A stretch of DNA of 64,000 nucleotides from assembly GCA_017745595.1 (NCBI GenBank), contig WMBV01000003.1, forward strand, positions 186,001 through 250,000, given 5' to 3'. A program made the position numbers and the translations under genes. Shown here piece by piece: positions 8,821 to 16,939 of this stretch; position 1 is the first letter of the stretch; every line of letters starts with the position of its first letter. The notes under the pieces are model-generated. The model was given only the letters and a program-made list of their open reading frames with translations, ran no database searches and had not been told where the DNA came from. This stretch comes from Bordetella petrii. GTDB lineage: Bacteria; Pseudomonadota; Gammaproteobacteria; Burkholderiales; Burkholderiaceae_B.

Positions 8821-9315
8821 CTAGCCCGCGGCCAGCGCCTTTTCGATGGCGGCGTGGAACTCGGCGGGATCGTATTCGCCCAGGTAGCGCTTGACGATGC
8901 GCCCCTGCTTGTCGATGAGGAAGGCGGTGGGCGTGAGCTTCACGTCGCCGAAGGCGCGCGCGATGTCGCCCTTGACGTCGAGGGCCACCGGGAAGGGCAG
9001 CTTGCGGGTTTCGGCGAAATTCAGCACGTAATTGGGCGGGTCGTAGCTCATGGCCACGGCCACCGCTTCGTAGCCCTTGGGCGCGTATTCGTTGTAGGTT
9101 TCGATGGCGCCGGGCATCTGCTTCACGCAAGTGACGCAGCTGGTGGCCCAGAATTTCACCAGCACCACCTTGCCGCGCAGGTCGTGCAGGCTGAAGGACT
9201 TGCCTTGGATGGTGGTGAAGGCCACGTCGGGCGCGGGGGGCGCCGGCCGCCAGACGAACCAGGCGCCGATGCCGGCCGCCACCAGGACGGCCAGGGACAG
9301 GATGAGCTTTTTCAT
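8821..9315 (-). CDS. TlpA/ResA-like periplasmic thioredoxin-fold protein
   Basis: This 164-residue protein has an N-terminal membrane anchor or signal (LILSLAVLVAAGIGAWFVW) followed by an AhpC-TSA/thioredoxin fold. The redox site is CVTC in FWATSCVTCVKQMP, preceded by RGKVVLVKF. The cis-Pro region is LTPTAFLID. Such proteins act as periplasmic thiol-disulfide reductants, for example in cytochrome c maturation or protein repair. It begins directly after the stop of the dolP-like gene and is probably cotranscribed with it. Confidence 0.88.
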   Translation of the reverse strand: MKKLILSLAVLVAAGIGAWFVWRPAPPAPDVAFTTIQGKSFSLHDLRGKVVLVKFWATSCVTCVKQMPGAIETYNEYAPKGYEAVAVAMSYDPPNYVLNFAETRKLPFPVALDVKGDIARAFGDVKLTPTAFLIDKQGRIVKRYLGEYDPAEFHAAIEKALAAG

Positions 9316-10056
9316 TTACTTGATTGGTATGGCCTGCACGCCGTTGACTGCGCTGCCGCTGCCCGATTCGATGGGCGCGGCCTGCTGTTGCGGCGCGCTG
9401 TTGGAGGGCTGCGTGGCGGCGGGCTGGGTGCCTTCGCCCGACAGCCGCAGGGCTTCTTCGCGGCTGATGACCTGGAACAGCTTGACCACCTTGGCCACGC
9501 CGCCGACTTCGGAGGCGGCGCGGGCGGCATAGTTGCCTTCGGCCTCGGTGACCAGGCCCATCAGGTATACCACGCTGCGGTCGGTGGTGACGACGATGGT
9601 GGCCGACGGCACGTACTTGGTGTTCAGCAGCGCGGTCTTGACCTTCGAGGTGAGCCAGGTGTCGTTCGAGCGGGTGCCGAACGAGGCGATCGGGCCCACG
9701 TTGAGCTGGTTGACCACCGTCTTGACGTGTTGGATGCCCTGCGCCAGCGTGGTGGCCTGGGCCTTGGCGGCGTCGGACGGCACGTCGCCGGTCAGCAGCA
9801 GCACGCCGTTGTACGACACGGCATTCACGCGCGCCGCTTCGCCCAGTTTCGCGCCGATGTCGCGTTCGGCCTTGAAGGCGATGTTCTGGTCTTCGAGCTG
9901 CGCACCCGAGGTGCGCCGGTCGGTGATGACCACGGCCGTGGTGGCGGCGGCGCCCCCCACGACCAGCGGGGCGCAGGCCGACAGGGTCAGGGCGGCGGTG
10001 CCGAGCAGGGCGGCCAGCAGCAGCGGGCGGGCAACCGTCTTGGCGTCGGGCATCAT
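9316..10056 (-). CDS. dolP: BON-domain outer-membrane lipoprotein (DolP-like)
   Basis: This 246-residue lipoprotein has a signal ending in a lipobox (LTLSAC), then two BON domains (about residues 55-120 and 130-200; NGVLLLTGDVPS and RSVVYLMGLVTEAEG). DolP binds anionic phospholipids at the division site and supports envelope integrity in E. coli. The C-terminal tail is Gln/Ser/Pro-rich and longer than in E. coli. The start at 10056 is preceded by AGGAG and overlaps the diaA stop. The order yraN-diaA-dolP beside rsmI matches the E. coli cluster, which supports the assignment. Confidence 0.82.
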   Translation of the reverse strand: MMPDAKTVARPLLLAALLGTAALTLSACAPLVVGGAAATTAVVITDRRTSGAQLEDQNIAFKAERDIGAKLGEAARVNAVSYNGVLLLTGDVPSDAAKAQATTLAQGIQHVKTVVNQLNVGPIASFGTRSNDTWLTSKVKTALLNTKYVPSATIVVTTDRSVVYLMGLVTEAEGNYAARAASEVGGVAKVVKLFQVISREEALRLSGEGTQPAATQPSNSAPQQQAAPIESGSGSAVNGVQAIPIK

Positions 10057-10655
10057 TCGGTGTCTCCTAGAAGAAGGGCATCTATACCGTCGCACAGGGC
10101 ATGCAGCAGCAGGGCGTGGATTTCCTGGATGCGCATGGTGCGGTCATGGGGCACACATAAATGGACGTCGTGCGCGGTCAAGAGTTCACTGACGACCCCG
10201 CCGCCCTTGCCGGTAAGGGCGATGACGGATATTTCGCGTTCGTGGGCGGCCTGGATGGCGCGGATCACGTTGGCGGAATTGCCGCTGGTGGAAATCGCCA
10301 CCAGCACGTCGCCGGGCTGGCCCAGGGCGCTGACCTGGCGCTCGTAGATTTCTTCGAATCCGTAGTCGTTGCCGACCGCGGTAAGAATGGCGGTGTCGGT
10401 GTTCAGGGCGATGCCGGCCAGCGGCAGCCGCTCGCGTTCGAAGCGGCCGACCAGTTCCGCAATGAAATGCTGGGCATCGGCGGCCGAGCCGCCGTTGCCG
10501 CATGCCAGTATCTTGCCGTTGTTGGCCAGCGCCGCGAACAGCACGTCGACCGCGCCGGCCAGGGGGGCCGACAGCGCGTGCATGCTTTGTTCGCAGACGG
10601 CCATGGCATCGCGAAAGTGCGATGACATCCGAGAGGTCATATCCATGGCCCGCAT
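10053..10655 (-). CDS. diaA: SIS-domain protein, DiaA / phosphoheptose-isomerase type
   Basis: This 200-residue SIS protein has ILACGNGGSAADAQHFIAELVGRFE and AISTSGNSANVI, the sugar-phosphate site of GmhA-like proteins. GmhA makes heptose-7-phosphate for LPS; DiaA binds DnaA and helps initiate replication. Sequence alone does not separate them. The position between yraN and dolP and near rsmI matches diaA in E. coli, but it could be the only sedoheptulose-phosphate isomerase, as rfaE2 is also present in the window. A start at the second Met (MDMTSR) is also possible. Confidence 0.8.
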   Translation of the reverse strand: MRAMDMTSRMSSHFRDAMAVCEQSMHALSAPLAGAVDVLFAALANNGKILACGNGGSAADAQHFIAELVGRFERERLPLAGIALNTDTAILTAVGNDYGFEEIYERQVSALGQPGDVLVAISTSGNSANVIRAIQAAHEREISVIALTGKGGGVVSELLTAHDVHLCVPHDRTMRIQEIHALLLHALCDGIDALLLGDTE

Positions 10656-10676
10656 TATCTCACGGCGCCAGGCGGG

Positions 10677-11165
10677 CTACTGGGTGAAGGCGGCCGGCAG
10701 CCAGCGGGCCTGGCCGGCCTCGAAGGCCACCACGTCGAAACGCGCCGGGGGAATCCGGCCGCCCCAATGGCGCCGGGCCAGCTGCGGCAGCAGCAGCGCG
10801 GCGCTGCGCAGCAGGCGGGCGCGCTTGCCGCGGTCGACGCTGGCCGCCGCCCCGCCGTAGCGCCCGCTGGCGCGGGCCCGCACTTCGACGAACACCAGCG
10901 TGCCGCCATCGCGCATGACCAGGTCGATTTCGCCGGCCCGGCACCGCAGGTTGCGCGCCAGCGGCACCAGGCCGGCATCCGTCAACAGCCGCAGCGCCTG
11001 GTCTTCGTGGGCATTGCCGGCGCGCTGCGTGGGCGACACGCGCGGGGCCGGGGCGGGTGCGGGCGGGCGCGCGGCGCGCCGGGCGGCGGCGCGGCGGCGC
11101 TTCAGCAGGCGCTGCTGCGCCTGGTGGGCACGCCCGTAGGCGATTTCCAGGAAAGGGTCGGACAT
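10677..11165 (-). CDS. yraN: YraN/UPF0102 nuclease-like protein
   Basis: This 162-residue protein carries a restriction-endonuclease-like fold: [22 protein letters not shown] gives the Glu-Asp-ExR variant of the PD-(D/E)xK site, followed by [15 protein letters not shown]. The N-terminal 45 residues are Arg/Ala/Pro-rich and absent from most homologues. The role is unproven; the family is nearly universal and linked to DNA processing. It lies head to head with rsmI, 69 bp apart, so both may share a divergent promoter region. Confidence 0.88.
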   Translation of the reverse strand: MSDPFLEIAYGRAHQAQQRLLKRRRAAARRAARPPAPAPAPRVSPTQRAGNAHEDQALRLLTDAGLVPLARNLRCRAGEIDLVMRDGGTLVFVEVRARASGRYGGAAASVDRGKRARLLRSAALLLPQLARRHWGGRIPPARFDVVAFEAGQARWLPAAFTQ

Positions 11166-11234
11166 GGCGCGCGGTCGGGCCGGAGGGCTACACTGCTTCT
11201 TTTAGCGTTGACAGGCTTCGGCCGCCAGCCCCTT

Positions 11235-12173
11235 ATGAATCAGAATGTCCCGCCCGCGGCCGCCGGCGACGCCTGGAGCCGCATGGCCGAGCGCGTGGCC
11301 GGCCAGTATTGGCCCGAGGCCGCGCTGTATGTCGTGGCCACCCCGATCGGCAACCTGGGCGACCTGGGCCTGCGCGCCTGGCAGGCGCTGGCCCGCGCCG
11401 ACGTGATCGCCGCCGAAGACACGCGTTCCAGCCGCAGCCTGCTCGAAGCCTGGGGAATCTCCACGCCCCTGATGGCCGCGCACCGCCATAACGAAGCCGC
11501 CGCCGCCCAGGACATCTGCGGACGCCTGGCGCAGGGCCAGCGGGTGGCGCTGGTGTCCGACGCCGGCGCGCCGGCCGTCAGCGACCCCGGCGCGCGGGTG
11601 GTGCGCGCGGTGCGGGCCGCCGGCTATGCCGTGGTGCCGGTGCCGGGCCCCAGCTCGGTCATTGCCGCGTTGATGGGCAGCGGCGCCACGTCCGACGAAA
11701 ACCCCGCCTATGCCTTTGCCGGCTTCGCGCCGGCCAAGGCCGCGGCGCGCCAGCGCTGGCTGCGGTCGTGGTGCGCGCTGCCGGCGCCGGTGGTGATGTT
11801 CGAGTCGCCGCATCGGCTGGCCGCCTGCCTGGCCGACCTGCTCGAGGTCTGCGGGCCCCGGCGCATGCTGACCGTGGCGCGCGAGCTGACCAAGCGTTTC
11901 GAACAGATCGCCACGTTGCCGCTGTCCCAGGCGGCAACGTGGCTGGCGGCCGATCCGCATCGCGCGCAGGGCGAGTTCGTGCTGATCGTGCATGCCGCCG
12001 AAGCCGCGGCCGCCGAGCCGGCGGGGCCGGACGACCCGGCCACCGGCACGCTGCTGGACGCCTTGCTCGAGACCCTGTCGGTGCGCGACGCGGCGCGGGT
12101 GGCCGCCAAGGTCACCGGCCAGCCGCGCGACGTGTTGTACGCGCTGGCCCTGGCGCGAAGGGCCGAATCGTGA
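11235..12173 (+). CDS. rsmI: 16S rRNA (cytidine-1402-2'-O)-methyltransferase
   Basis: RsmI is an SAM-dependent enzyme that 2'-O-methylates C1402 in the ribosomal P site. The 312-residue product has the tetrapyrrole-methylase-like fold with LYVVATPIGNLGDLGLRA, AAEDTRSSRSLL, ALVSDAGAPAVSDPGARVV and PVPGPSSVIAAL in the family order. The ATG at 11235 gives a 34-residue lead before the first motif. The 3' end overlaps ogt. Divergence from yraN matches the layout in other proteobacteria. Confidence 0.95.
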   Translation: MNQNVPPAAAGDAWSRMAERVAGQYWPEAALYVVATPIGNLGDLGLRAWQALARADVIAAEDTRSSRSLLEAWGISTPLMAAHRHNEAAAAQDICGRLAQGQRVALVSDAGAPAVSDPGARVVRAVRAAGYAVVPVPGPSSVIAALMGSGATSDENPAYAFAGFAPAKAAARQRWLRSWCALPAPVVMFESPHRLAACLADLLEVCGPRRMLTVARELTKRFEQIATLPLSQAATWLAADPHRAQGEFVLIVHAAEAAAAEPAGPDDPATGTLLDALLETLSVRDAARVAAKVTGQPRDVLYALALARRAES

Positions 12174-12733
12174 AGCGCCCGGGCCCCGACGAGATGATCG
12201 CCTACCTGGATGCCGGGACGCCCCTGGGCGGCATGCGCCTGGCCGCCGGCGATGCCGGGCTGCGCGGCGCGTGGTTCCTGGACCAATGGGACCTGCCGCC
12301 GCCCTCGCCGGCCTGGCGGCTGGCGCCTGCGCACCCGGTGCTGGCGCAGGCCCGCGATGAGCTGGCCCAGTGGTTTGCCGGCCAGCGGCAAGAGTTCGAC
12401 GTGGCCCTGGATGCGCAGGGCACGCCGTTTCAGCGGGCGGTGTGGCAGGCCTTGCTGGCGTTGCCGTTCGGCGCCACCTGCAGCTATGGCGACCTGGCCC
12501 TTGCCATCGGCCGGCCGAAAGCGGTGCGCGCCGCCGCCCAGGCCATCGGGCGCAACCCCATTTCGATTTTCATTCCCTGCCACCGCGTCATCGGCCGCGA
12601 TACGTCGCTGACCGGCTTCGGCGGCGGCCTGGCGCGCAAGCAGGCCCTGCTGGCGCACGAGGGGCACCGCTACCCGGGCCGCGACGCGCGCGCCCGCCGC
12701 GTGGCCGACGGGCAGGCCGAACTGCCGTGGTAG
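12170..12733 (+). CDS. ogt: Methylated-DNA-[protein]-cysteine S-methyltransferase
   Basis: This suicide enzyme repairs O6-methylguanine by taking the methyl group onto Cys137 in IPCHRVIG. The domain order is normal: a small N-terminal part, then FQRAVWQALLALPFGATCSYGDLA and the helix-turn-helix with the Arg finger (RAAAQAIGRNP). I chose GTG at 12170 because it overlaps the rsmI stop (GTGA), giving 187 residues. An ATG at 12194 giving 179 residues is also possible. The palindromic repeat pair follows its stop. Confidence 0.92.
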   Translation: MKRPGPDEMIAYLDAGTPLGGMRLAAGDAGLRGAWFLDQWDLPPPSPAWRLAPAHPVLAQARDELAQWFAGQRQEFDVALDAQGTPFQRAVWQALLALPFGATCSYGDLALAIGRPKAVRAAAQAIGRNPISIFIPCHRVIGRDTSLTGFGGGLARKQALLAHEGHRYPGRDARARRVADGQAELPW

Positions 12734-12749
12734 GTATTTCAAGTATTGC

Positions 12750-12845
12750 AGGTGTCTGACTCCCGCAAGGGTGTCAGACACCGATTGCTTTTGGGAGGCC
12801 CTGGGCAGGCTTCGGTGTCTGACACCCTGCGGGAGTCAGACACCT
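12750..12845. repeat. REP-like inverted pair
   Basis: Two palindromic units in opposite orientation, 12750-12782 and 12814-12845, are separated by 31 nt. The first has the extra A in its loop (CCCGCAAGGG). The pair lies between the convergent ogt and rlpA genes and could form a transcript-end structure, though no U-tract follows. Confidence 0.92.
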
Positions 12846-12865
12846 GGGCCCCTGGGCCGGGCCGT

Positions 12866-13867
12866 CTATTGGGTGGCCAGGCTGGGCAGGATGCCGGTGA
12901 GGTCGGCCAGCTGGCGGGCGGCGCCCAGGGCGGTGGCGCGGTCGCTGTAGGGGCCGATGCGTACCCGGTACAGGCTGCCCGACTGTTGCACCATGGCCGG
13001 CGGCATGTCGGCCTGGGCGCTCAGTTGGCTGTTGACCCGGTGCATCAGGCTTTGGGCATTGGCGGACTGGCTGAACGCGCCCACCTGCAGGTACACGCCG
13101 TCGGCGGCCGGCGGGACGGGCTGGCGGCCGCGCGCGCTGGCCGGAATGCCGGCCACGGTGCCGGCCGGGGCGGCCGCCTGGGCCGTCTGGACCGGCGCGG
13201 GCGCCAGTTCGGTCATGGTCAACTCGGCCACCGGCACGGCGGCGGCATCGGCATCGGACGATGCCGTGGCAGTGGCCGTAGCGCCGGCCGGGGCGCCTTG
13301 CGATTGGGCCAGGCGGATTTCGGCGGGCAGGATGCGTTCGACGGTGACTTCGCCGCTGCCCGGGCCGATGATGCCCAGCTTGTGCGCCGCCGCGTACGAC
13401 AGATCCATGATGCGGTCGCTGTGGAAGGGCCCCCGGTCGTTGACCCGCACCACCACGGTGCGGCCGTTGATGCTGCTGGTGACCCGCGCATAGCTGGGCA
13501 GCGGCATGGTGGGGTGGGCCGCCGTCATGGCGTACATGTCGTAGACCTCGCCGATCGAGGTGCGCTTGCCATGGAATTTCTTGCCGTACCACGAGGCCAG
13601 GCCGCGTTGCTTGTAGGTTTTATCTTCGTCGAGCACGGGCACGTAGCGCTTGCCGAACACCGAATACGGGCGGTTGGCGCCGCTGGCCAGGGGCTCGAGC
13701 CGCGGCACGGCATCGGGGATGTTGTCGAGATCGGAAGGGGGATGGGCGCCCGGGCCGTCGTCTTGGTAGTAGCCGCCGGCCTTGCGCGTGCCGGGCGACG
13801 AGCAGCCCGCCACCAGCACGGCCAGGCCGACCAGCACGGGGGCAAGGAGCAGGCGCCAGCGTGTCAT
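12866..13867 (-). CDS. rlpA: RlpA-family septal lytic transglycosylase lipoprotein
   Basis: This 333-residue outer-membrane lipoprotein cleaves denuded peptidoglycan at the septum. It has a lipobox (VLVAGC), then the double-psi beta-barrel domain: GLASWYGKKFHGKRTSIGE carries the motif residues, and VRVNDRGPFHSDRIMDLSYAAA the catalytic Asp region. A Pro/Ala-rich linker leads to a C-terminal SPOR domain (YLQVGAFSQSANAQSLMHRV onward) that binds glycan. It overlaps rapZ by 4 bp. Confidence 0.93.
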   Translation of the reverse strand: MTRWRLLLAPVLVGLAVLVAGCSSPGTRKAGGYYQDDGPGAHPPSDLDNIPDAVPRLEPLASGANRPYSVFGKRYVPVLDEDKTYKQRGLASWYGKKFHGKRTSIGEVYDMYAMTAAHPTMPLPSYARVTSSINGRTVVVRVNDRGPFHSDRIMDLSYAAAHKLGIIGPGSGEVTVERILPAEIRLAQSQGAPAGATATATASSDADAAAVPVAELTMTELAPAPVQTAQAAAPAGTVAGIPASARGRQPVPPAADGVYLQVGAFSQSANAQSLMHRVNSQLSAQADMPPAMVQQSGSLYRVRIGPYSDRATALGAARQLADLTGILPSLATQ

Positions 13868-14736
13868 AGGGTTTCTTCCGGCAACTGCGTGCGATGCCGC
13901 ACCAGCAGCGGGTCGTGGTCGGCGAAGCGCAGCGCCAGCTGCTCGACCACGTACACCGAGCGGTGCTGGCCGCCGGTGCAGCCTATGGCCACGGTAAGGT
14001 AGTTGCGCGTATCTTGCGTGTATTGCGGCAACCAGCGCCGCAAATACCCGGTAATGTCGTCGATCATCTGGCCCACGATCTCGAAGCCGGCCAGCCAGGT
14101 GGCCACCGGCTCGTCGCGGCCGGTCAGCGGACGCAGGTTGCGGTCGTAATACGGGTTGGGCAGGCAGCGCACGTCGAACACCAGGTCGGCGTCGCTGGGC
14201 ACGCCGCGCTTGTAGGCGAACGATTCGAACGTCAGTACCAGCGGCGGCCGGTCGGCCTGCACCAGGTCGCGGATCCAGGCGCGCAGCTGGCCGGGGGTCA
14301 GGTCGGACGTATCGATGACGTGTTCTTGTTCGCGCAGGGGGGCCAGCAGGTCGCGTTCGAGCGAAATGCAGTCGAGCAGCGACGGCGCCTGGCCGCCGCG
14401 CGACAGGCGGTCGGTCAGCGGGTGGCGGCGGCGCGATTCGGAATAGCGCTGCGCCAGGGTATGGGTGTTGGCGTCGAGGAAGATCACCCGCAGCGACGTG
14501 CCCATGGCCCGCATGGCGGTGATGACGCCCGGCAGTTCGGCCAGTTCGCCGGGCGAACGGACGTCGATGGCGATGGCGACCCGTTCCAGGCCGTCGTCGC
14601 GCGCGCCGGCGACGAATTCGCTGAGAAAGCGCACCGGCAGGTTGTCGATGCAGATGTAGCCGGCGTCTTCGAGCATGCGCAGCGCCACCGACTTGCCCGA
14701 GCCGGAGATACCGGTGATAAGGACGACGTTTAGCAT
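13864..14736 (-). CDS. rapZ: RNase adaptor / nucleotide-binding protein RapZ
   Basis: This 290-residue P-loop protein has Walker A GISGSGKS (residues 9-16) and the C-terminal RapZ domain with FDVRCLPNPYYDRNLRPLTGRDEPV and AIGCTGGQHRSVYVVEQLA. In enterobacteria it senses glucosamine-6-phosphate and guides RNase E to GlmZ; in betaproteobacteria the target RNA is unknown. It usually sits directly beside hprK and ptsN. Here four genes separate it from them (rlpA on one side, cytochromes and MocR on the other). Confidence 0.94.
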   Translation of the reverse strand: MLNVVLITGISGSGKSVALRMLEDAGYICIDNLPVRFLSEFVAGARDDGLERVAIAIDVRSPGELAELPGVITAMRAMGTSLRVIFLDANTHTLAQRYSESRRRHPLTDRLSRGGQAPSLLDCISLERDLLAPLREQEHVIDTSDLTPGQLRAWIRDLVQADRPPLVLTFESFAYKRGVPSDADLVFDVRCLPNPYYDRNLRPLTGRDEPVATWLAGFEIVGQMIDDITGYLRRWLPQYTQDTRNYLTVAIGCTGGQHRSVYVVEQLALRFADHDPLLVRHRTQLPEETL

Positions 14737-14917
14737 GCTCTCGATTGTTGCACGATTTTGCCGTCAGAATGTGCGCGCGATGTCATCTGATATGGCCGTA
14801 AACTGCGGGACTGATCCTGTACCGGTGCGCCGCGGTGGCGTAACCTGGGGTCGTCCCGGGCACATGGCCCGCTATTACGCCTACGCAGCAATGTCAGTAT
14901 TTTCCCTTTTGTACTCT

Positions 14918-15646
14918 ATGCGGCCGGTGCGGCGCCACCTCGCGGCGCTGGCCGCGGCCGGCGCGGCTCTGGTCGGCGGCCCGCATGCGCCGGCCGCCGC
15001 GCAACCGGCGGCCACCTTGCGGCCCGATACCATGCAGGCCCGCGTGGCGGCCTGTACCGCCTGCCATGGCGAACAGGGCCGGGCGGGCCCCGACGGCTAT
15101 TACCCGCGCCTGGCCGGCAAGCCGGTCGATTACCTGTACCACCAGTTGCTGAACTTCCGCGACGGCCTGCGGCAGTACCGCCCCATGGCGCATTTGCTGG
15201 TGGGGTTGCCCGACGACTATCTGCGCGAAATTGCCGCTTATTTCGCCGATCAGCACGTGCCGTATCCGCCGCCAGCCCGGGCGGCGGGGTCGGCCGACAT
15301 GCTCCAGCATGGCCGCGTCCTGGCTATGCAGGGCGACCCGGCCCGCGGCCTGCCGGCCTGCGTGGCTTGCCATGGCGCGTCGCTCAGCGGGCAGGCGCCC
15401 GCCATTCCGGGGCTGCTGGGCCTGCCGCGCGACTACATCGGGGCGCAGATCGGCGGCTGGAAGAACGGCCTGCGCCGCGCCGCCGCGCCCGACTGCATGG
15501 GCGAGATCGCCGGCAAGCTGGCGCCGCGCGACATCGCGGCCCTGGCGGCGTGGCTGTCGTCGCAGCCGGTCGCCGAGCCTTACGTGCCTGATCCGGCCGG
15601 ATCCACGGAATTGGCCGCCGAATGCGGCAGCCAGGCGCAACACTGA
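14918..15646 (+). CDS. Di-haem c-type cytochrome
   Basis: This exported cytochrome has about 242 residues and two c-haem sites, CTACH (residues 46-50) and CVACH (148-152), in two similar halves with a YYPRLAGKPVDYLYHQL-type motif, as in cytochrome c4/c553 proteins. The signal peptide is MRPVRRHLAALAAAGAALVGG with AAA-Q cleavage. An in-frame ATG at 14891 is an alternative start. It is six bases upstream of a tri-haem cytochrome, so both probably form one electron-transfer chain in the periplasm. Confidence 0.9.
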   Translation: MRPVRRHLAALAAAGAALVGGPHAPAAAQPAATLRPDTMQARVAACTACHGEQGRAGPDGYYPRLAGKPVDYLYHQLLNFRDGLRQYRPMAHLLVGLPDDYLREIAAYFADQHVPYPPPARAAGSADMLQHGRVLAMQGDPARGLPACVACHGASLSGQAPAIPGLLGLPRDYIGAQIGGWKNGLRRAAAPDCMGEIAGKLAPRDIAALAAWLSSQPVAEPYVPDPAGSTELAAECGSQAQH

Positions 15647-15652
15647 AAAACC

Positions 15653-16939
15653 ATGAAACGCATCATCAAATATTGTTTGTCGGCCCTGCTGCTGGCCTGC
15701 CTGGCGGTGGCGGCCATTCTGTACTGGATGGGTACCCGCGAAGACGCGTCCGAGGGCGCGCCCGCGGCGCCGGCCGAGGCCGCGCGCCAGATCGAACAAG
15801 GCCGCTACCTGGCGCGCCTGGGCAATTGCATGGGATGCCACACGGCGCAGGGCGGCCCCGCCTATGCGGGCGGCACGGCGATTCCCACGCCCTTCGGCAC
15901 CTTGTATGGCCCCAACATCACGCCCGATCCGCAAACCGGCATCGGCGACTGGAGCGCCGACGATTTCTGGCGCGCGCTGCACAACGGCAAATCGAAAGAC
16001 GGCAGCCTGCTGTATCCGGCCTTTCCGTACACCGAATACACCCGGGTTTCGCGCGCCGACGCCGACGCGCTGTTCGCCTATTTGCGCACGCTGGAACCCG
16101 TCGCCCAGCCCAGCCGCCCGCATGAATTGGCGTTTCCGTATAACCAGCGTGCCCTGCTGGCCTTCTGGCGCGCCCTGTATTTCCGCCCCGGCGCGCTGCC
16201 GGCCGAGCCCGGCCAGGACGAACTCTGGAATCGCGGGCGCTACCTGGTCGAAGGGCTGGGGCATTGCGCGGCCTGCCATGCGCCGCGCAACCGCCTGGGC
16301 GCCACGCGCGCCGAAGACGGCCTGTCCGGCGGCTTGATCGCCGGCCTGGACTGGTACGCGCCGCCGCTGGGCAACGACCCCGCCGCGGGGCTGGGCCGCT
16401 GGAGTGCCCAAGACATCGCCATGCTGCTGCAGACCGGCATGGCCCGGCATTCGGTGGCCGCCGGGCCCATGGCCGAGGTGGTGCTGGGCAGTTCGCAGTA
16501 CCTGGCCGACGCCGACGCGCTGGCCATGGGCACATACCTGAAGTCCTTGCCGGCCACGCCCGCCGCCGGGGCGGGGCAGCCGGCCGCGCCGTCGCCCGCG
16601 CTGCTGGACCGCGGTGCCCGGCTGTACCGGCAATACTGCGCGCTATGCCATCAAGACCAGGGGCAGGGCAGCGGCATTGCCTGGCCGGCCCTGGCGGGCA
16701 ACCCCACCGTGACCGCGCCGTCGCCGGTGAATGCCATCCGCATGGTGCTCGACGGCGGGTTCGCCCCCGCCACCGCCGCCAACCCACGTCCGCACGGCAT
16801 GCCGCCGTTCGGGCAGGTGCTGGCCGACGCCGACGTCGCGGCCCTGGTGTCCTATATCCGTTCCAGCTGGGGCAACCAGGCGGGCGCCGTGTCGCCCTTC
16901 GAGATCAAGCGGGTGCGCGATACCAGCACGCTGAACTAG
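15653..16939 (+). CDS. Tri-haem cytochrome c subunit of a membrane dehydrogenase type
   Basis: This 428-residue cytochrome has an N-terminal membrane anchor (residues 7-25) and three c-haem sites: CMGCH (59-63), CAACH (205-209) and CALCH (329-333). The layout matches the cytochrome subunit of gluconate/alcohol and nicotinate-type dehydrogenases, which pass electrons to ubiquinone or oxidase. No flavoprotein or molybdenum subunit lies nearby, so its partner must be elsewhere or it works with the upstream di-haem cytochrome. Its last four bases overlap the end of the convergent MocR gene. Confidence 0.9.
   Translation: MKRIIKYCLSALLLACLAVAAILYWMGTREDASEGAPAAPAEAARQIEQGRYLARLGNCMGCHTAQGGPAYAGGTAIPTPFGTLYGPNITPDPQTGIGDWSADDFWRALHNGKSKDGSLLYPAFPYTEYTRVSRADADALFAYLRTLEPVAQPSRPHELAFPYNQRALLAFWRALYFRPGALPAEPGQDELWNRGRYLVEGLGHCAACHAPRNRLGATRAEDGLSGGLIAGLDWYAPPLGNDPAAGLGRWSAQDIAMLLQTGMARHSVAAGPMAEVVLGSSQYLADADALAMGTYLKSLPATPAAGAGQPAAPSPALLDRGARLYRQYCALCHQDQGQGSGIAWPALAGNPTVTAPSPVNAIRMVLDGGFAPATAANPRPHGMPPFGQVLADADVAALVSYIRSSWGNQAGAVSPFEIKRVRDTSTLN

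Noticed and set aside
8275-10347. A 690-codon plus-strand open frame across the LysR, TlpA-like, DolP-like and DiaA genes
   Set aside because: It spans several well-supported minus-strand genes and their boundaries, and shows only low-complexity composition.
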